Shown piece after piece: positions 21,528 to 29,761 of a DNA stretch of 32,802 nucleotides. The stretch is taken from NCBI RefSeq assembly GCF_022347745.1, contig NZ_JAKRGC010000034.1, positions 1-32,802 of the forward strand, in the 5' to 3' direction. Position numbers and translations under genes: made by a program. Position 1 is the first letter of the stretch, and every line of letters begins with the position of its first letter. This DNA comes from Streptomyces sp. OfavH-34-F. GTDB taxonomy: Bacteria; Actinomycetota; Actinomycetes; Streptomycetales; Streptomycetaceae. The notes under the pieces were generated by a model that ran no database searches, had not been told where the DNA came from, and saw only the letters and a program-made list of their open reading frames with translations.

Positions 21528-24475
21528 TGGGCGACATCGCCGTCGTCGGCATCGACTGCGCGTTCCCCGGGGCGGCGGGCGTACAGGCGTACTGGGACCT
21601 GCTGATGGGGGGCCGGAGCGGTATCGGGCGCGTCCCCGGACAGCGCTGGGAGGCGCGCGACTTCCCCGCCGCCGGGGACAGCGGCGGCTTCCTCGACGAC
21701 GCCGATGTCTTCGACAGCGACTTCTTCTCGATCACGCCGCGCGAGGCCGCCGCGATGGACCCGCACCAGCGGCTGCTGCTGCCCTGCGCCTGGCGTGCCC
21801 TGGAGGACGCGGGACGCGCCCCCGGTGACCTCGCGGGCAGCGGGACCGGGGTGTTCGTCGGGGTGATGGGCGGCGAGTGGGGCCGTCTGACCATGAGCGA
21901 CCTCGACCGGGTCACCCCGCTGCTCGGGTCCGGCAGCAGCGCCGGCATGGCCGCCAACCGGATCTCCTACCACTTCGACCTCAACGGCCCGAGCCTCGCC
22001 GTGGACACGGCCTGCTCCTCCTCGCTGGTCGCCGTCCACCTCGCCGCGAACGCGCTGCTGGCCGGGGAGTGCGACACCGCGCTGGCGGGCGGGGTCAACG
22101 TCGTCCTCTCGCCCTCGCTCGGACTGGTCTACGGGCAGCTCGGGCTGGCCGCCGCCGACGGGCGCTGCAAGCCGTTCAGCGCCGAGGCGGACGGCATCGG
22201 CCGCAGCGACGGCGTCGGCCTGGTCGTGCTGCGCCGCCTTGAGGACGCGGTCGCCGACGGCGACCGGGTCTACGCCGTGCTGCGCGGCAGCGCCGTCAAC
22301 CAGGACGGCCGCAGCAACGGCATGATCGCCCCCAACCGCTGGTCCCAGGAGCGCGTCCTGAACGCCGCCTACCGGCGCGCCGGGGTCGGCCCCGCCGAGG
22401 TCGCCTTCGTGGAGGCCCACGGCACCGGCACTGTCCTCGGGGACGCCATCGAGTGCGCGGCCCTCGGCTCGGTGCACGGCGTCCCGCGCGAGGCGCCGTG
22501 CGCCATCGGCTCGGTCAAGGGAAACCTCGGGCACACCGAGGGCGCCGCCGGGATCGCCGGGTTCATCAAGACCGCGCTGGCCCTGCACCACCGGATCGTC
22601 CCCGCCAGCCTCTTCGCGGAGCACGAGAACTCGCGGCTCCGGCTCGGCGAGCGCGGCCTGCGGCTGCTGAAGTCCCCGGTCCGGCTGCCGCGCGGCGAGA
22701 CCCTCGCCGGGGTCAGCAGCTTCGGGATGGGCGGGACGAACGCCCACGCCGTCCTCGCCACCGCGCCCAGGACCCCCCGCGCGGCCCGGACCCGGTCCCA
22801 CCGCGCCGGGGCGGCCGGGGTGTTCACGGTCAGCGCCGACACCCCGGAGGCCCTGCGCCGCAATCTCGCCGCCCAGGCCGACGCGCTCGCCGCACTGCCG
22901 AAGGGCGGCGCCGCGGCGCTGTGCCGGAGCAGCAACCGGGTCAAGACCGGGCTGCCGCACCGCTTCGCGCTCACCGCCCGCGACACCGGCGAACTCGTGG
23001 CCGGACTGCGCCGGGCCGTGGAGCTGCGCACCCCCGCGCCGGGCGAGCCGCATCCGGTCGGTGACCGGCCCTGGGGCCGCCCCGTGGTGGCGTTCCTCTT
23101 CACCGGGCAGGGCAGCGAGTACCCCGCGATGACGGCGGGCCTGTACCGCGAATCCTCGGCGTACCGGCGCCACTTCGACGCGGCCGACGCGGCGCTGGCC
23201 GCCCGGCTGGGCCACTCGGTGCGCGAAGCGGTGCTCGGCGACGCCGTTCCTCCGGAGGGAGCGGGCGCGCCGGAGCTGGTGCAGCCGGCCCTCTTCGCCG
23301 TGGGCTATGCCCTCGCGCGCACCCTGACGGACCTGGGCGTCGTCCCGGCCGCCGTGCTCGGCCACAGTCTCGGGGAGTACGCCGCCGCCGTCACCGCCGG
23401 AGTCCTCACGCTCGACGAGGCGGCCGGGCTGGTCGTCCGCAGGGCCCGGCTCACGGCGGCGCTGCCGTCCGGTGGCGGGATGACGGCCGTCGCGGCGGGC
23501 GCCGAGGTGCTGGCCCCGGCGCTGGCGGCAGAGCCCGATGTGGTGGTCGCCGCGGTCAACGGCCCGGCCGACACGGTGCTGTCCGGCCCGCTGGACGCGC
23601 TGGCCCGGGTCGGCGAGGAGCTGGCCGGGCTCGGCATCCGGACCCGGGCGCTGACCTCCCCGTACGCGTTCCACTCCGCCCGGATGGCTCCGGTCGCCGC
23701 CGGGCTGCGCGCCGCTGCCGTGAACCCCGCTCCCGCCGCGCTGCCGGTGGCCTCCACCCGGTACGGCCGGATGCTGCGCGACGAGCCGATGGACGCCGGG
23801 TACTGGGCGGGCCAGACGGAGGAGCCGGTGCTCTTCGACGCGGCGCTCGGCGCCCTCGTCCGCGACATCGCCCCCACCCATCTGATCGAGATCGGGCCCC
23901 GGCCCCAGCTCACCGGGATCGCCGCGCGCGCCGGAAGCCTGGGCGGCGCCGAACTCCTGCACCCCGCACCCGGGCCCGAGGGCACCGGACAGGATCTGGC
24001 GGAGACCGTCGCCGCCCTGTACCGCTGCGGACTGGACCCCGTCTGGGAGGAGTTGTACGCGCCGGAGCACCGCGTGCACGAACCGCTCGCCCCGTATGTC
24101 TTCTCCTCCGCACAGCGCTACTGGGACCGGTCCCCGGCCTCCGCCGGGCCGAGTACGGAGCGGCGGCCCGAGACGCCCGCTGTTTCACGTGAAACGCCCA
24201 ACGAGGAGGCCGGCGGTGACGACCCCGTGCTCGTCGCCGTGGTCGAGGCCGTCACCGAGGTCGGCGGCTACCCCACGGAACGCGTGGTGCGCGAGGCCCG
24301 TTTCCATGAGGACCTGGGTTTCGACTCGGTGATGATCATGCAGCTCAAGAACCGGGTGGAAGCCCGGCTCCCGAGGGTCGGAGAGGTGTCCGTGCAGCAG
24401 ATGCTGCCCGCACTGCGCTCGGTCGGTTCGCTGGCCGCGTTCCTGGACGGCGTGATCATGGCGAGGTCGGCATGA
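21527..24475 (+). CDS. Single-module type I PKS (KS-AT-ACP)
   Basis: This 982-residue synthase has a ketosynthase (about 1-415; Cys163 in DTACSSS, His298 in HGTGT, His336 in KGNLGH), an acyltransferase (about 518-810; Ser614 in GHSLGEY) and an ACP (about 895-975; Ser934 in GFDSVMIMQL). No reductase, dehydratase or thioesterase is present, so one round should leave a beta-keto thioester on the ACP. The AT signature is YAFH (713-716): F and GHSLG favour malonyl-CoA, while the leading Tyr is seen in methylmalonyl types. The chain should come from the ACP just upstream and go to the FabH-like enzyme downstream, whose start overlaps this stop. The AT-ACP linker contains a parS-like palindrome (24181-24196, encoding VSRET). 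Confidence 0.95.
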   Translation: MGDIAVVGIDCAFPGAAGVQAYWDLLMGGRSGIGRVPGQRWEARDFPAAGDSGGFLDDADVFDSDFFSITPREAAAMDPHQRLLLPCAWRALEDAGRAPGDLAGSGTGVFVGVMGGEWGRLTMSDLDRVTPLLGSGSSAGMAANRISYHFDLNGPSLAVDTACSSSLVAVHLAANALLAGECDTALAGGVNVVLSPSLGLVYGQLGLAAADGRCKPFSAEADGIGRSDGVGLVVLRRLEDAVADGDRVYAVLRGSAVNQDGRSNGMIAPNRWSQERVLNAAYRRAGVGPAEVAFVEAHGTGTVLGDAIECAALGSVHGVPREAPCAIGSVKGNLGHTEGAAGIAGFIKTALALHHRIVPASLFAEHENSRLRLGERGLRLLKSPVRLPRGETLAGVSSFGMGGTNAHAVLATAPRTPRAARTRSHRAGAAGVFTVSADTPEALRRNLAAQADALAALPKGGAAALCRSSNRVKTGLPHRFALTARDTGELVAGLRRAVELRTPAPGEPHPVGDRPWGRPVVAFLFTGQGSEYPAMTAGLYRESSAYRRHFDAADAALAARLGHSVREAVLGDAVPPEGAGAPELVQPALFAVGYALARTLTDLGVVPAAVLGHSLGEYAAAVTAGVLTLDEAAGLVVRRARLTAALPSGGGMTAVAAGAEVLAPALAAEPDVVVAAVNGPADTVLSGPLDALARVGEELAGLGIRTRALTSPYAFHSARMAPVAAGLRAAAVNPAPAALPVASTRYGRMLRDEPMDAGYWAGQTEEPVLFDAALGALVRDIAPTHLIEIGPRPQLTGIAARAGSLGGAELLHPAPGPEGTGQDLAETVAALYRCGLDPVWEELYAPEHRVHEPLAPYVFSSAQRYWDRSPASAGPSTERRPETPAVSRETPNEEAGGDDPVLVAVVEAVTEVGGYPTERVVREARFHEDLGFDSVMIMQLKNRVEARLPRVGEVSVQQMLPALRSVGSLAAFLDGVIMARSA
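24181..24196. other. parS: Near-perfect parS (ParB-binding) site inside the PKS gene
   Basis: The 16-mer TGTTTCACGTGAAACG differs by one end base from the known bacterial parS consensus and contains the perfect 14-bp core palindrome of Streptomyces sites. It is in the AT-ACP linker of the PKS, in the reading frame that encodes VSRET. Chance occurrence of this AT-rich palindrome in such GC-rich DNA is very unlikely. In Streptomyces, parS sites cluster around oriC. Confidence 0.85.
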
Positions 24476-25485
24476 CCGACGTCCATATCGCCGCGACCGG
24501 CACGGCGTTGCCCGGCGACCCGGTCGACAACGCCACGCTCGCCGGGCTGCTCGGCGCCAGCAAGGAGTGGATCGACCTCTTCGTCGGCACCCGGACCCGC
24601 TACTTCGGCTGGGATCCCGTTACCGGAGAGGTGCGCGGCTCGCTGGCCGACCTGTGCGCAGAGGCCGCCGCGCAGGCGGTGCGGGCCTCCGGGCTCGTCC
24701 TCGCGGACATCGAGTTCCTGGTGCTGGCCACCGCGACGCCGGACACCCTGCTGCCCACCACCGCCACCGAGGTCGCGGACCGGCTCGGCCTCGACCATCT
24801 GCCCGTCTACCAGATCCAGGCGGGCTGTTCGGGTGCCGTCCAGGCCCTCGATCTGGGCCGCAGCCTGATCGCCGGCGGGCGGCAGGCCGGGCTGGTGATC
24901 GGCGGCGATGTCACGCACCGTTTTCTGTCGCCCCGGCAGGACGCGGCGAAGATCCCCAGCAGCGAACTCGTCAACTACGTGCTGTTCGGGGACGGGGCCG
25001 GCGCCGCCGTCCTCACCGCCGAACCCGAGGGTGAGCGGATCGCCGTGCGCTCCGTGCTCAACTCCTGGACCGGACGCGGCCGTCGGCCCGGACAGCTCCT
25101 CGACTGGTACGGCACCACCGACCGCGACTCCGACCGGCCGATGCTCGCCGAGGACTACAAGGCGATCGAGGAGCATGTGCCGCCGATCGCCTCGGAGATC
25201 CTCTGGGACCTGCTCGGCGGGCTCGGCTGGGACCTGGACGGCATCGGGTTCCTGCTGCCGCCCCAGCTCTCCGAGCGGATGACCGCCCGCATCGTGGAGC
25301 GGCTGCCCGACTGTCCCGCCCGGAAGGTGTCCTGCGTCGCCGACACCGGAAACACCGGCAACGCGCTGCCCTTCCTCCAGCTCGACCGGCTGGTGCCCGA
25401 ACTCGCGGAGGGCGACCGGGCGATCGGCCTGTGCGTGGAGTCCAGCCGCTGGATCAGGGCCGGATTCGCCCTGGAGAAGGTGTGA
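24472..25485 (+). CDS. FabH-like ketosynthase III with altered active site
   Basis: This 337-residue protein has the thiolase fold of KAS III enzymes. The nucleophile is Cys119 in QAGCSGAVQAL, and the conserved Asn is kept in DTGNTGN (about 294). In the place of the catalytic His of the usual HQAN motif it has PPQLS (263-267), so His is replaced by Pro and the motif Asn by Ser. Next to an FkbH-like enzyme and a discrete ACP it fits the KAS III-like enzymes of tetronate clusters, which join a beta-ketoacyl chain to glyceryl-ACP. The missing His suggests it does acyl transfer or C-C bond formation without decarboxylation. The ATG overlaps the PKS stop as ATGA. Confidence 0.88.
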   Translation: MTDVHIAATGTALPGDPVDNATLAGLLGASKEWIDLFVGTRTRYFGWDPVTGEVRGSLADLCAEAAAQAVRASGLVLADIEFLVLATATPDTLLPTTATEVADRLGLDHLPVYQIQAGCSGAVQALDLGRSLIAGGRQAGLVIGGDVTHRFLSPRQDAAKIPSSELVNYVLFGDGAGAAVLTAEPEGERIAVRSVLNSWTGRGRRPGQLLDWYGTTDRDSDRPMLAEDYKAIEEHVPPIASEILWDLLGGLGWDLDGIGFLLPPQLSERMTARIVERLPDCPARKVSCVADTGNTGNALPFLQLDRLVPELAEGDRAIGLCVESSRWIRAGFALEKV

Positions 25486-25492
25486 GGTGGCG

Positions 25493-27382
25493 ATGACCAC
25501 GGGACTGGACCGCCTCCGCGACCTGCGCAAGCGCGGCCTGCTGGAGAAGGCGTACGACCAGGTCGCCCCCGCCCTCGCCCAGGAGGAGCCCGGCGGGGGC
25601 CGGGCGGACACCGCGGCGGCCGGCCGGCTGCTCGCCGCCGTCGACCCCGAGGCCGTACGGGCCCACCACCCGGCGACCCCGGTCGTCACGGTCGCCGTCA
25701 CCGGCCAGTCCACGGTCGGCCAGGTCCTCGACCCGCTCCGGGGTGAACTCGCCCGCCACGGCCTGCTGCTGCGCGCCGTCCTCGGTGAGCATGGCACCTA
25801 TCTGCGCGACCTGACCGACACCGGGAGCGAGCTGCACACCGCCGCCCCCGACCTCACCCTCTGCCTGCTGGACGCCGAGACGGTGTTCGAGCAGGTGCCC
25901 GGCGTATGGCGGCCGGAGGACGTCGAGTCGGCCGCCGCCGACGCGCTGGAGCGGTGCGCCGTGCTGGCCGCGCAGGCACCGGGCACCCTGGTCGTCAACA
26001 CCCTGCCGCTGCCCCTGGAGTACAGCCGCCGGCTCATCGACCACCGGTCCCGGGCCCGGCTGGGCGCGGTGTGGCGGGAGTTCAACGCCGCGCTGCTGCG
26101 GCTGACCGAACGCTTCCCGGGCCTGGTGGTCATCGACCTCGACCCGCTGACGGGCGAGGGCGGACCCGTCACCGACCCCTGTCTCGCCCGGTACGCCAAG
26201 GTCCGGCTCGGCGCCGGGCTGCTGGCCGGCTACGCCAGGGAGGTCGCCCACCTGGCACGGGCGCTGCGCGGCGCGACCCGCAAGTGCCTGGTGCTCGACC
26301 TCGACCAGACCCTGTGGGACGGCATCCTCGCCGAGGACGGGCCCGACGGCATCGCCGCCGCCGGAACACTGCGCGGGGAGGCGTTCGGCGCCTTCCAGAC
26401 CTGTGTGAGGCACCTCGGCTCCCAGGGCGTCCTGCTCGCCGTGAGCAGCAAGAACGACGCCGCCGACGTGGCACGGGTGCTGGCGGACCACCCCGACCCG
26501 GTGCTGCGGGAGCGGGACTTCGTCGCCGTCCACGCCAACTGGGAGCCCAAGGACGGCAACCTGGCCGACATCGCCCGCGGGCTCGACCTGTCCACCGACG
26601 CCCTGGTCTTCGCGGACGACTCGCCGGCCGAACGGGAGCAGGTGCGGCACGGGCTGCCCGGGGTCGCCGTCGTACCGCTCGGCGAGGAGCCGGCCACCCA
26701 CATCGGGCGGCTGCTCGCGGACGGCTGGTTCGACACCCTGAGCCTGACCGACGAGGACCGGGCCAGGACCGGTGAGTACCGGGCCCGCCGCGAGCGCCGG
26801 GAGCTGCACGCCGGGGCGGGCTCGCACGAGGAGTATCTGCGCGCCCTGGAACTGCGCCTCGACGTGGGTCCGCCGCGTCCGCACGAGGCGGCCCGGATCT
26901 CCCAGCTGACCCTGCGGACCAACCAGTTCAACCTCGCCGGGGGCGGGCTCACCGAGGCCGCCGTGACCGCCCTCGCGGCCGACGCCGGGCGGGAGCTGCT
27001 GGTGGCGCGCACCGCCGACCGGTTCGGGGACAACGGACTGGTCGGCGCCGTGCTGATCGGCCGGTCCCCGGGGGAGTGGCGGCTGGACAACCTGTGGCTG
27101 AGCTGCCGGGTCCTCGGCCGGGGCGTCGAACGGGCCTTCGTCGCCGTACTGTTGAAGAGGGCCCGGCGCCTCGGCCTGCACGCCGTAGGCGCCCGCTACG
27201 TACCCACCGCCCGTAACGGCCGGGCCGGGGACCTCTACCCCTCCTGCGGGTTCGTCGCCCGCCGTCCCTCCGGGCCCGGGGAGAGCGGGGGCGGAGCCGC
27301 GGAGTACCGCCACGATCTGACGGTGCTGCCGGGGGTACCCGACCACATACGCGTCACCGAGTCCGGAAAGGCATCCCGATGA
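25493..27382 (+). CDS. FkbH-like glyceryl transferase/phosphatase
   Basis: This is a 629-residue enzyme of the FkbH family. Members take 1,3-bisphosphoglycerate, remove the phosphate and place the glyceryl group on an ACP. The HAD part has LDLDQTLWDG (Asp269 and Asp271), SSKN (318-321), NWEPKDGNL (349-357) and FADDSP (373-378). The C-terminal GNAT-like part includes LRTNQFNL and RFGDNGLVG. The N-terminal 250 residues match the extra domain of long FkbH proteins. The glyceryl acceptor should be the ACP at 27379. No methoxymalonyl genes (methyltransferase, second dehydrogenase) follow, so the glyceryl unit is more likely used as such, as in tetronates. I use ATG 25493 with GAGG just upstream; GTG 25487 is an alternative. 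Confidence 0.92.
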   Translation: MTTGLDRLRDLRKRGLLEKAYDQVAPALAQEEPGGGRADTAAAGRLLAAVDPEAVRAHHPATPVVTVAVTGQSTVGQVLDPLRGELARHGLLLRAVLGEHGTYLRDLTDTGSELHTAAPDLTLCLLDAETVFEQVPGVWRPEDVESAAADALERCAVLAAQAPGTLVVNTLPLPLEYSRRLIDHRSRARLGAVWREFNAALLRLTERFPGLVVIDLDPLTGEGGPVTDPCLARYAKVRLGAGLLAGYAREVAHLARALRGATRKCLVLDLDQTLWDGILAEDGPDGIAAAGTLRGEAFGAFQTCVRHLGSQGVLLAVSSKNDAADVARVLADHPDPVLRERDFVAVHANWEPKDGNLADIARGLDLSTDALVFADDSPAEREQVRHGLPGVAVVPLGEEPATHIGRLLADGWFDTLSLTDEDRARTGEYRARRERRELHAGAGSHEEYLRALELRLDVGPPRPHEAARISQLTLRTNQFNLAGGGLTEAAVTALAADAGRELLVARTADRFGDNGLVGAVLIGRSPGEWRLDNLWLSCRVLGRGVERAFVAVLLKRARRLGLHAVGARYVPTARNGRAGDLYPSCGFVARRPSGPGESGGGAAEYRHDLTVLPGVPDHIRVTESGKASR

Positions 27383-27624
27383 GCGCCGACGACCTGAGGG
27401 GCCTCGACGCGTTCCTGCGGGTCGTGGGCGACGATCTGGGCCTGGACGTGGAGGGCCCCGCCGGAGCGGATCTGGCGCTCACGGACGTGCCCGGCTGGGA
27501 CTCGCTGAACCTGCTTCGGCTGGTGGCCCTCCTGGAGGAGTCCGGCCACCGCGTACCGGTGCACCGTCTGCTGGAGGCGGGGAGCCTCCGGGACATTCAC
27601 ACCCTCGTGAAGGAGTACGGATGA
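27379..27624 (+). CDS. Discrete acyl carrier protein, glyceryl carrier
   Basis: This 81-residue carrier protein has the motif PGWDSLNLLRL with Ser42 as the phosphopantetheine site. It overlaps the FkbH-like gene (ATGA), as in tetronate and methoxymalonate sets where this ACP carries the glyceryl group. Its stop in turn overlaps the start of a phosphopantetheinyl transferase, which could activate it directly. Confidence 0.93.
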   Translation: MSADDLRGLDAFLRVVGDDLGLDVEGPAGADLALTDVPGWDSLNLLRLVALLEESGHRVPVHRLLEAGSLRDIHTLVKEYG

Positions 27625-28487
27625 CCGCCCCGGGCAATATCACGCTCGGCTCACCGCTCGGTGAGCCCGTCGCCGTGGTTCCCGGCGGTGACTCGTGGAA
27701 CAGAGTCAAGGACGATCTCACCGCGCACGGCACCGCCCTGGCCTACGCCTGGCTGAAGGACCTGGAGCCGGCCGTGCCCTCGGGCGACGGGCTGCGCGAA
27801 CTCCTCGGCCGCGACTGGACGCGCTACCTGGACCTCACCCACTCCGATGTGCGCAACCGGTACGTCGCCTCGCGCATGCTGCTCAAGCACGCGGCCGGGG
27901 CGGTGCTGGCCAGCGAGCCGGCGGACCTGGAGCTGGCGTACGGGCCGACCGGGCGCCCGTATCTGCGCGGCTGCGACCAGATCGACATCAGCCTCAGCCA
28001 CACCGAGGACCTGCTGCTCGTGGGGCTGACGACCTGCGGTCTGATCGGTGTGGACGCCGAGCGGGCCGACCGCGACATGTACGGCGGCGGGCTGGTCCGG
28101 CACATCTGCACGCCGTACGAGGCGGTGCTGCTGTCCGGGGTGCCGGAGAAGGAGCGCAACGGCGCGCTGGTGCGGCTGTGGACGCTGAAGGAGGCGTACT
28201 CCAAGGCGATCGGGCAGGGCATGCAGTTCCGCTTCACCGAGTTCGGGTTCGGCCCGGACGGGCGGCCGGTGCGGGTGCAGCGCCCGGACGGCACGCCGGG
28301 GACCGGCGAGGAGTGGACCTTCCGCACCTTTCCGCTGGAGGACGGCTACGTGGTCAGCGCGGCGGTGTACGACGCGGGGTTCGGCAAGCTGCAGGACGCC
28401 CATGTCACGACGATGCTCGACCAGGACTGCGTCGACGCGATCACGGAGGCGCTGGACGAGGCGGAGCACGGGGGCGGCGGCGCGTGA
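27621..28487 (+). CDS. 4'-phosphopantetheinyl transferase (Sfp type), first of two
   Basis: This 288-residue enzyme should transfer phosphopantetheine from CoA to carrier proteins. Visible motifs are ISLSHTEDLLLVG (before the metal site), GVDAERAD (Mg-binding Asp and Glu) and LWTLKEAYSKAIGQG (the W-x-x-K-E-A motif). The N-terminal part (VRNRYVASRMLLKHA) is typical of Sfp-type enzymes. It is the last gene of the operon, coupled to an ACP by ATGA. Being within the operon suggests that it serves the five carrier domains seen in this window. Confidence 0.9.
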   Translation: MTAPGNITLGSPLGEPVAVVPGGDSWNRVKDDLTAHGTALAYAWLKDLEPAVPSGDGLRELLGRDWTRYLDLTHSDVRNRYVASRMLLKHAAGAVLASEPADLELAYGPTGRPYLRGCDQIDISLSHTEDLLLVGLTTCGLIGVDAERADRDMYGGGLVRHICTPYEAVLLSGVPEKERNGALVRLWTLKEAYSKAIGQGMQFRFTEFGFGPDGRPVRVQRPDGTPGTGEEWTFRTFPLEDGYVVSAAVYDAGFGKLQDAHVTTMLDQDCVDAITEALDEAEHGGGGA

Positions 28488-28543
28488 GGCGCGGCGCGAC
28501 GCGCCCCGCCCCGCTTCCGGGTTCGCGCCCCGCCCCGTACGCG

Positions 28544-29593
28544 TCAGGGGAGCAGGCGGCCGGGGTCGCCGGTCAGCATCTCCTGGCGGGCGGCGTTGTA
28601 ACCCGCCTGGAATCGGCTGGTGGCCTCCAACTCCTCGGTGATCTCCGCGATGTGGCGGCGGCAGGTGCGGACGGACATGCCGAGCCGGCGCGCCACCATC
28701 TCGTCCTTGTAGCCCTTGGTCATCAGCCGGATGATCGACCACTTCAGCTCGTCGGTGGACGCGGGGGAGCGCTGCGACTCCACGACGTACGGGGTGGCGC
28801 CCTCCCACAGGTACTCGAAGACGGAGCACAGGAACGCCACGAGGGTGGGTTCGCGGACGACGGCCGCCCCCGGGCTGTCCTCGCGGGCGGAGCGTTCCGG
28901 CAGGAACGCCACCTCGCGGTCGTAGATGATCAGCCGGTCGATGACTTCGTCGGCGGTCCGGACCTCCGCGCCCTGCACGGTCACGTCGCGGACGTAGGAG
29001 CGGGTGGCCAGGTCGTTGCGCGCGGTGTGCTGGTAGATGGTCCGGATGCGCACCCCGCGCGAAAGGATGGAGAGCGCGCTCGCCCTGGCGTCGTCGAGCA
29101 GGTCCGCCGGGCGGGCGCCGCCGGGCTGAACGGTGATCAGCTCGCTCTTGCAGGTCTGCCCGAAATGGTCGAGCAGGGCCTGGATGCGGGCGGGATCGCT
29201 GATGATGTCGAACGCCTCCAGGTGATTGCGCACCCGGCGGCCCTCGAAGTACAGGGGGGTCAGCGACATCAGCTTGGCCCGGACCTCGGTGACGGCCTGC
29301 TGGAGGTCGCGTATCTGCCGTTCGGCGGGGCCGACCAGGGAAGCGGCGGCGGCGTCGGGGGTGACGGGGGTCAGCTGGTGCGAGTGACCGGGCACCGACT
29401 GGAGCAGCCGGACCCCCACGAGCACGCTCTCGACACGGGCGACCTCGTCGTGGGTGAGGGACAGGTCGTGGGCAATCCGGTCCCGGTCGAAGCGACCGCA
29501 CTCGACCGCCAGACCGTATGCCGCAGCGCTCACGTCATCCAGTTCGGCAAAGCCCGAATCCGCGTACTCCCCTTGGAACACGCCAGCCCCCAC
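28544..29593 (-). CDS. LuxR-type regulator with a TrmB-like N-terminus
   Basis: This protein has about 349 residues. A winged-helix-like N-terminal region (AAYGLAVECGRFDRDRIAHD, then LTHDEVARVESVL) is followed by a helical linker and a central ligand-like domain. Near the C-terminus is an HTH (KDEMVARRLGMSVRTCRRHI). This order is common in actinobacterial regulators that lack a receiver domain. The start is uncertain: the GTG at 29593 has no ribosome site, and a GTG at 29533 would fit the usual family start near AAYGLAV. It is divergent from a small peptide gene, and an inverted repeat (29625-29646) lies between them. It probably regulates the neighbouring operons; targets are not shown. Confidence 0.87.
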   Translation of the reverse strand: MGAGVFQGEYADSGFAELDDVSAAAYGLAVECGRFDRDRIAHDLSLTHDEVARVESVLVGVRLLQSVPGHSHQLTPVTPDAAAASLVGPAERQIRDLQQAVTEVRAKLMSLTPLYFEGRRVRNHLEAFDIISDPARIQALLDHFGQTCKSELITVQPGGARPADLLDDARASALSILSRGVRIRTIYQHTARNDLATRSYVRDVTVQGAEVRTADEVIDRLIIYDREVAFLPERSAREDSPGAAVVREPTLVAFLCSVFEYLWEGATPYVVESQRSPASTDELKWSIIRLMTKGYKDEMVARRLGMSVRTCRRHIAEITEELEATSRFQAGYNAARQEMLTGDPGRLLP

Positions 29594-29624
29594 TGGTCGG
29601 TGTAATTGCTGCCACGTAACTTTA

Positions 29625-29646
29625 CGCCAACGTGAAGCCCTTGGCG
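29625..29646. promoter_or_regulatory. Inverted repeat between LuxR-type regulator and peptide gene
   Basis: CGCCAA (29625-29630) and TTGGCG (29641-29646) are separated by 10 bases, close to two helical turns centre to centre. The position in a divergent gap of AT content higher than its surroundings fits a dimer-binding operator. Confidence 0.5.
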
Positions 29647-29686
29647 CGAATCATCGGCGTCCGAGACTCTTTTTCCCGTCGCCAGG

Positions 29687-29706
29687 AACCTCCGAAGCCG
29701 GAGGTT
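29687..29706 (+). promoter_or_regulatory. Hairpin that could mask a ribosome binding site
   Basis: AACCTCC (29687-29693) and GGAGGTT (29700-29706) form a 7-bp stem with a 6-base loop. The right arm contains GGAGG, which is 6 bases before the GTG at 29711, the upstream start option of the small peptide gene. Folding would hide that site, while a second site (GAGGGGAG, 29749-29756) before ATG 29762 would stay free. Confidence 0.5.
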
Positions 29707-29761
29707 TCGGGTGAGCAAGGAGGCGGAGGTAAGTCTCATTCGTCGACCGAGGGGAGTCGCA

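Noticed and set aside
21296..24079. Minus-strand open frame of 927 codons opposite the KS-AT-ACP gene
   Set aside because: The plus strand carries complete KS, AT and ACP motifs. The opposite frame shows only compositional bias and no family signal.
25454..27346. Minus-strand open frame of 630 codons opposite the FkbH-like gene
   Set aside because: It is a shadow of the FkbH-like gene; the product is repetitive in Gly, Gln, Val and Asp with no recognisable fold.
25493..27624. Methoxymalonyl-ACP biosynthesis set
   Set aside because: The FkbH-like enzyme and ACP fit, but no O-methyltransferase or 3-hydroxyacyl dehydrogenase is present, and the only dehydrogenase is tied to the FAAL. A glyceryl/tetronate role fits better.
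27695..29605. Plus-strand open frame of 636 codons across the transferase and the regulator
   Set aside because: It spans two real genes on opposite strands and contains no domain.
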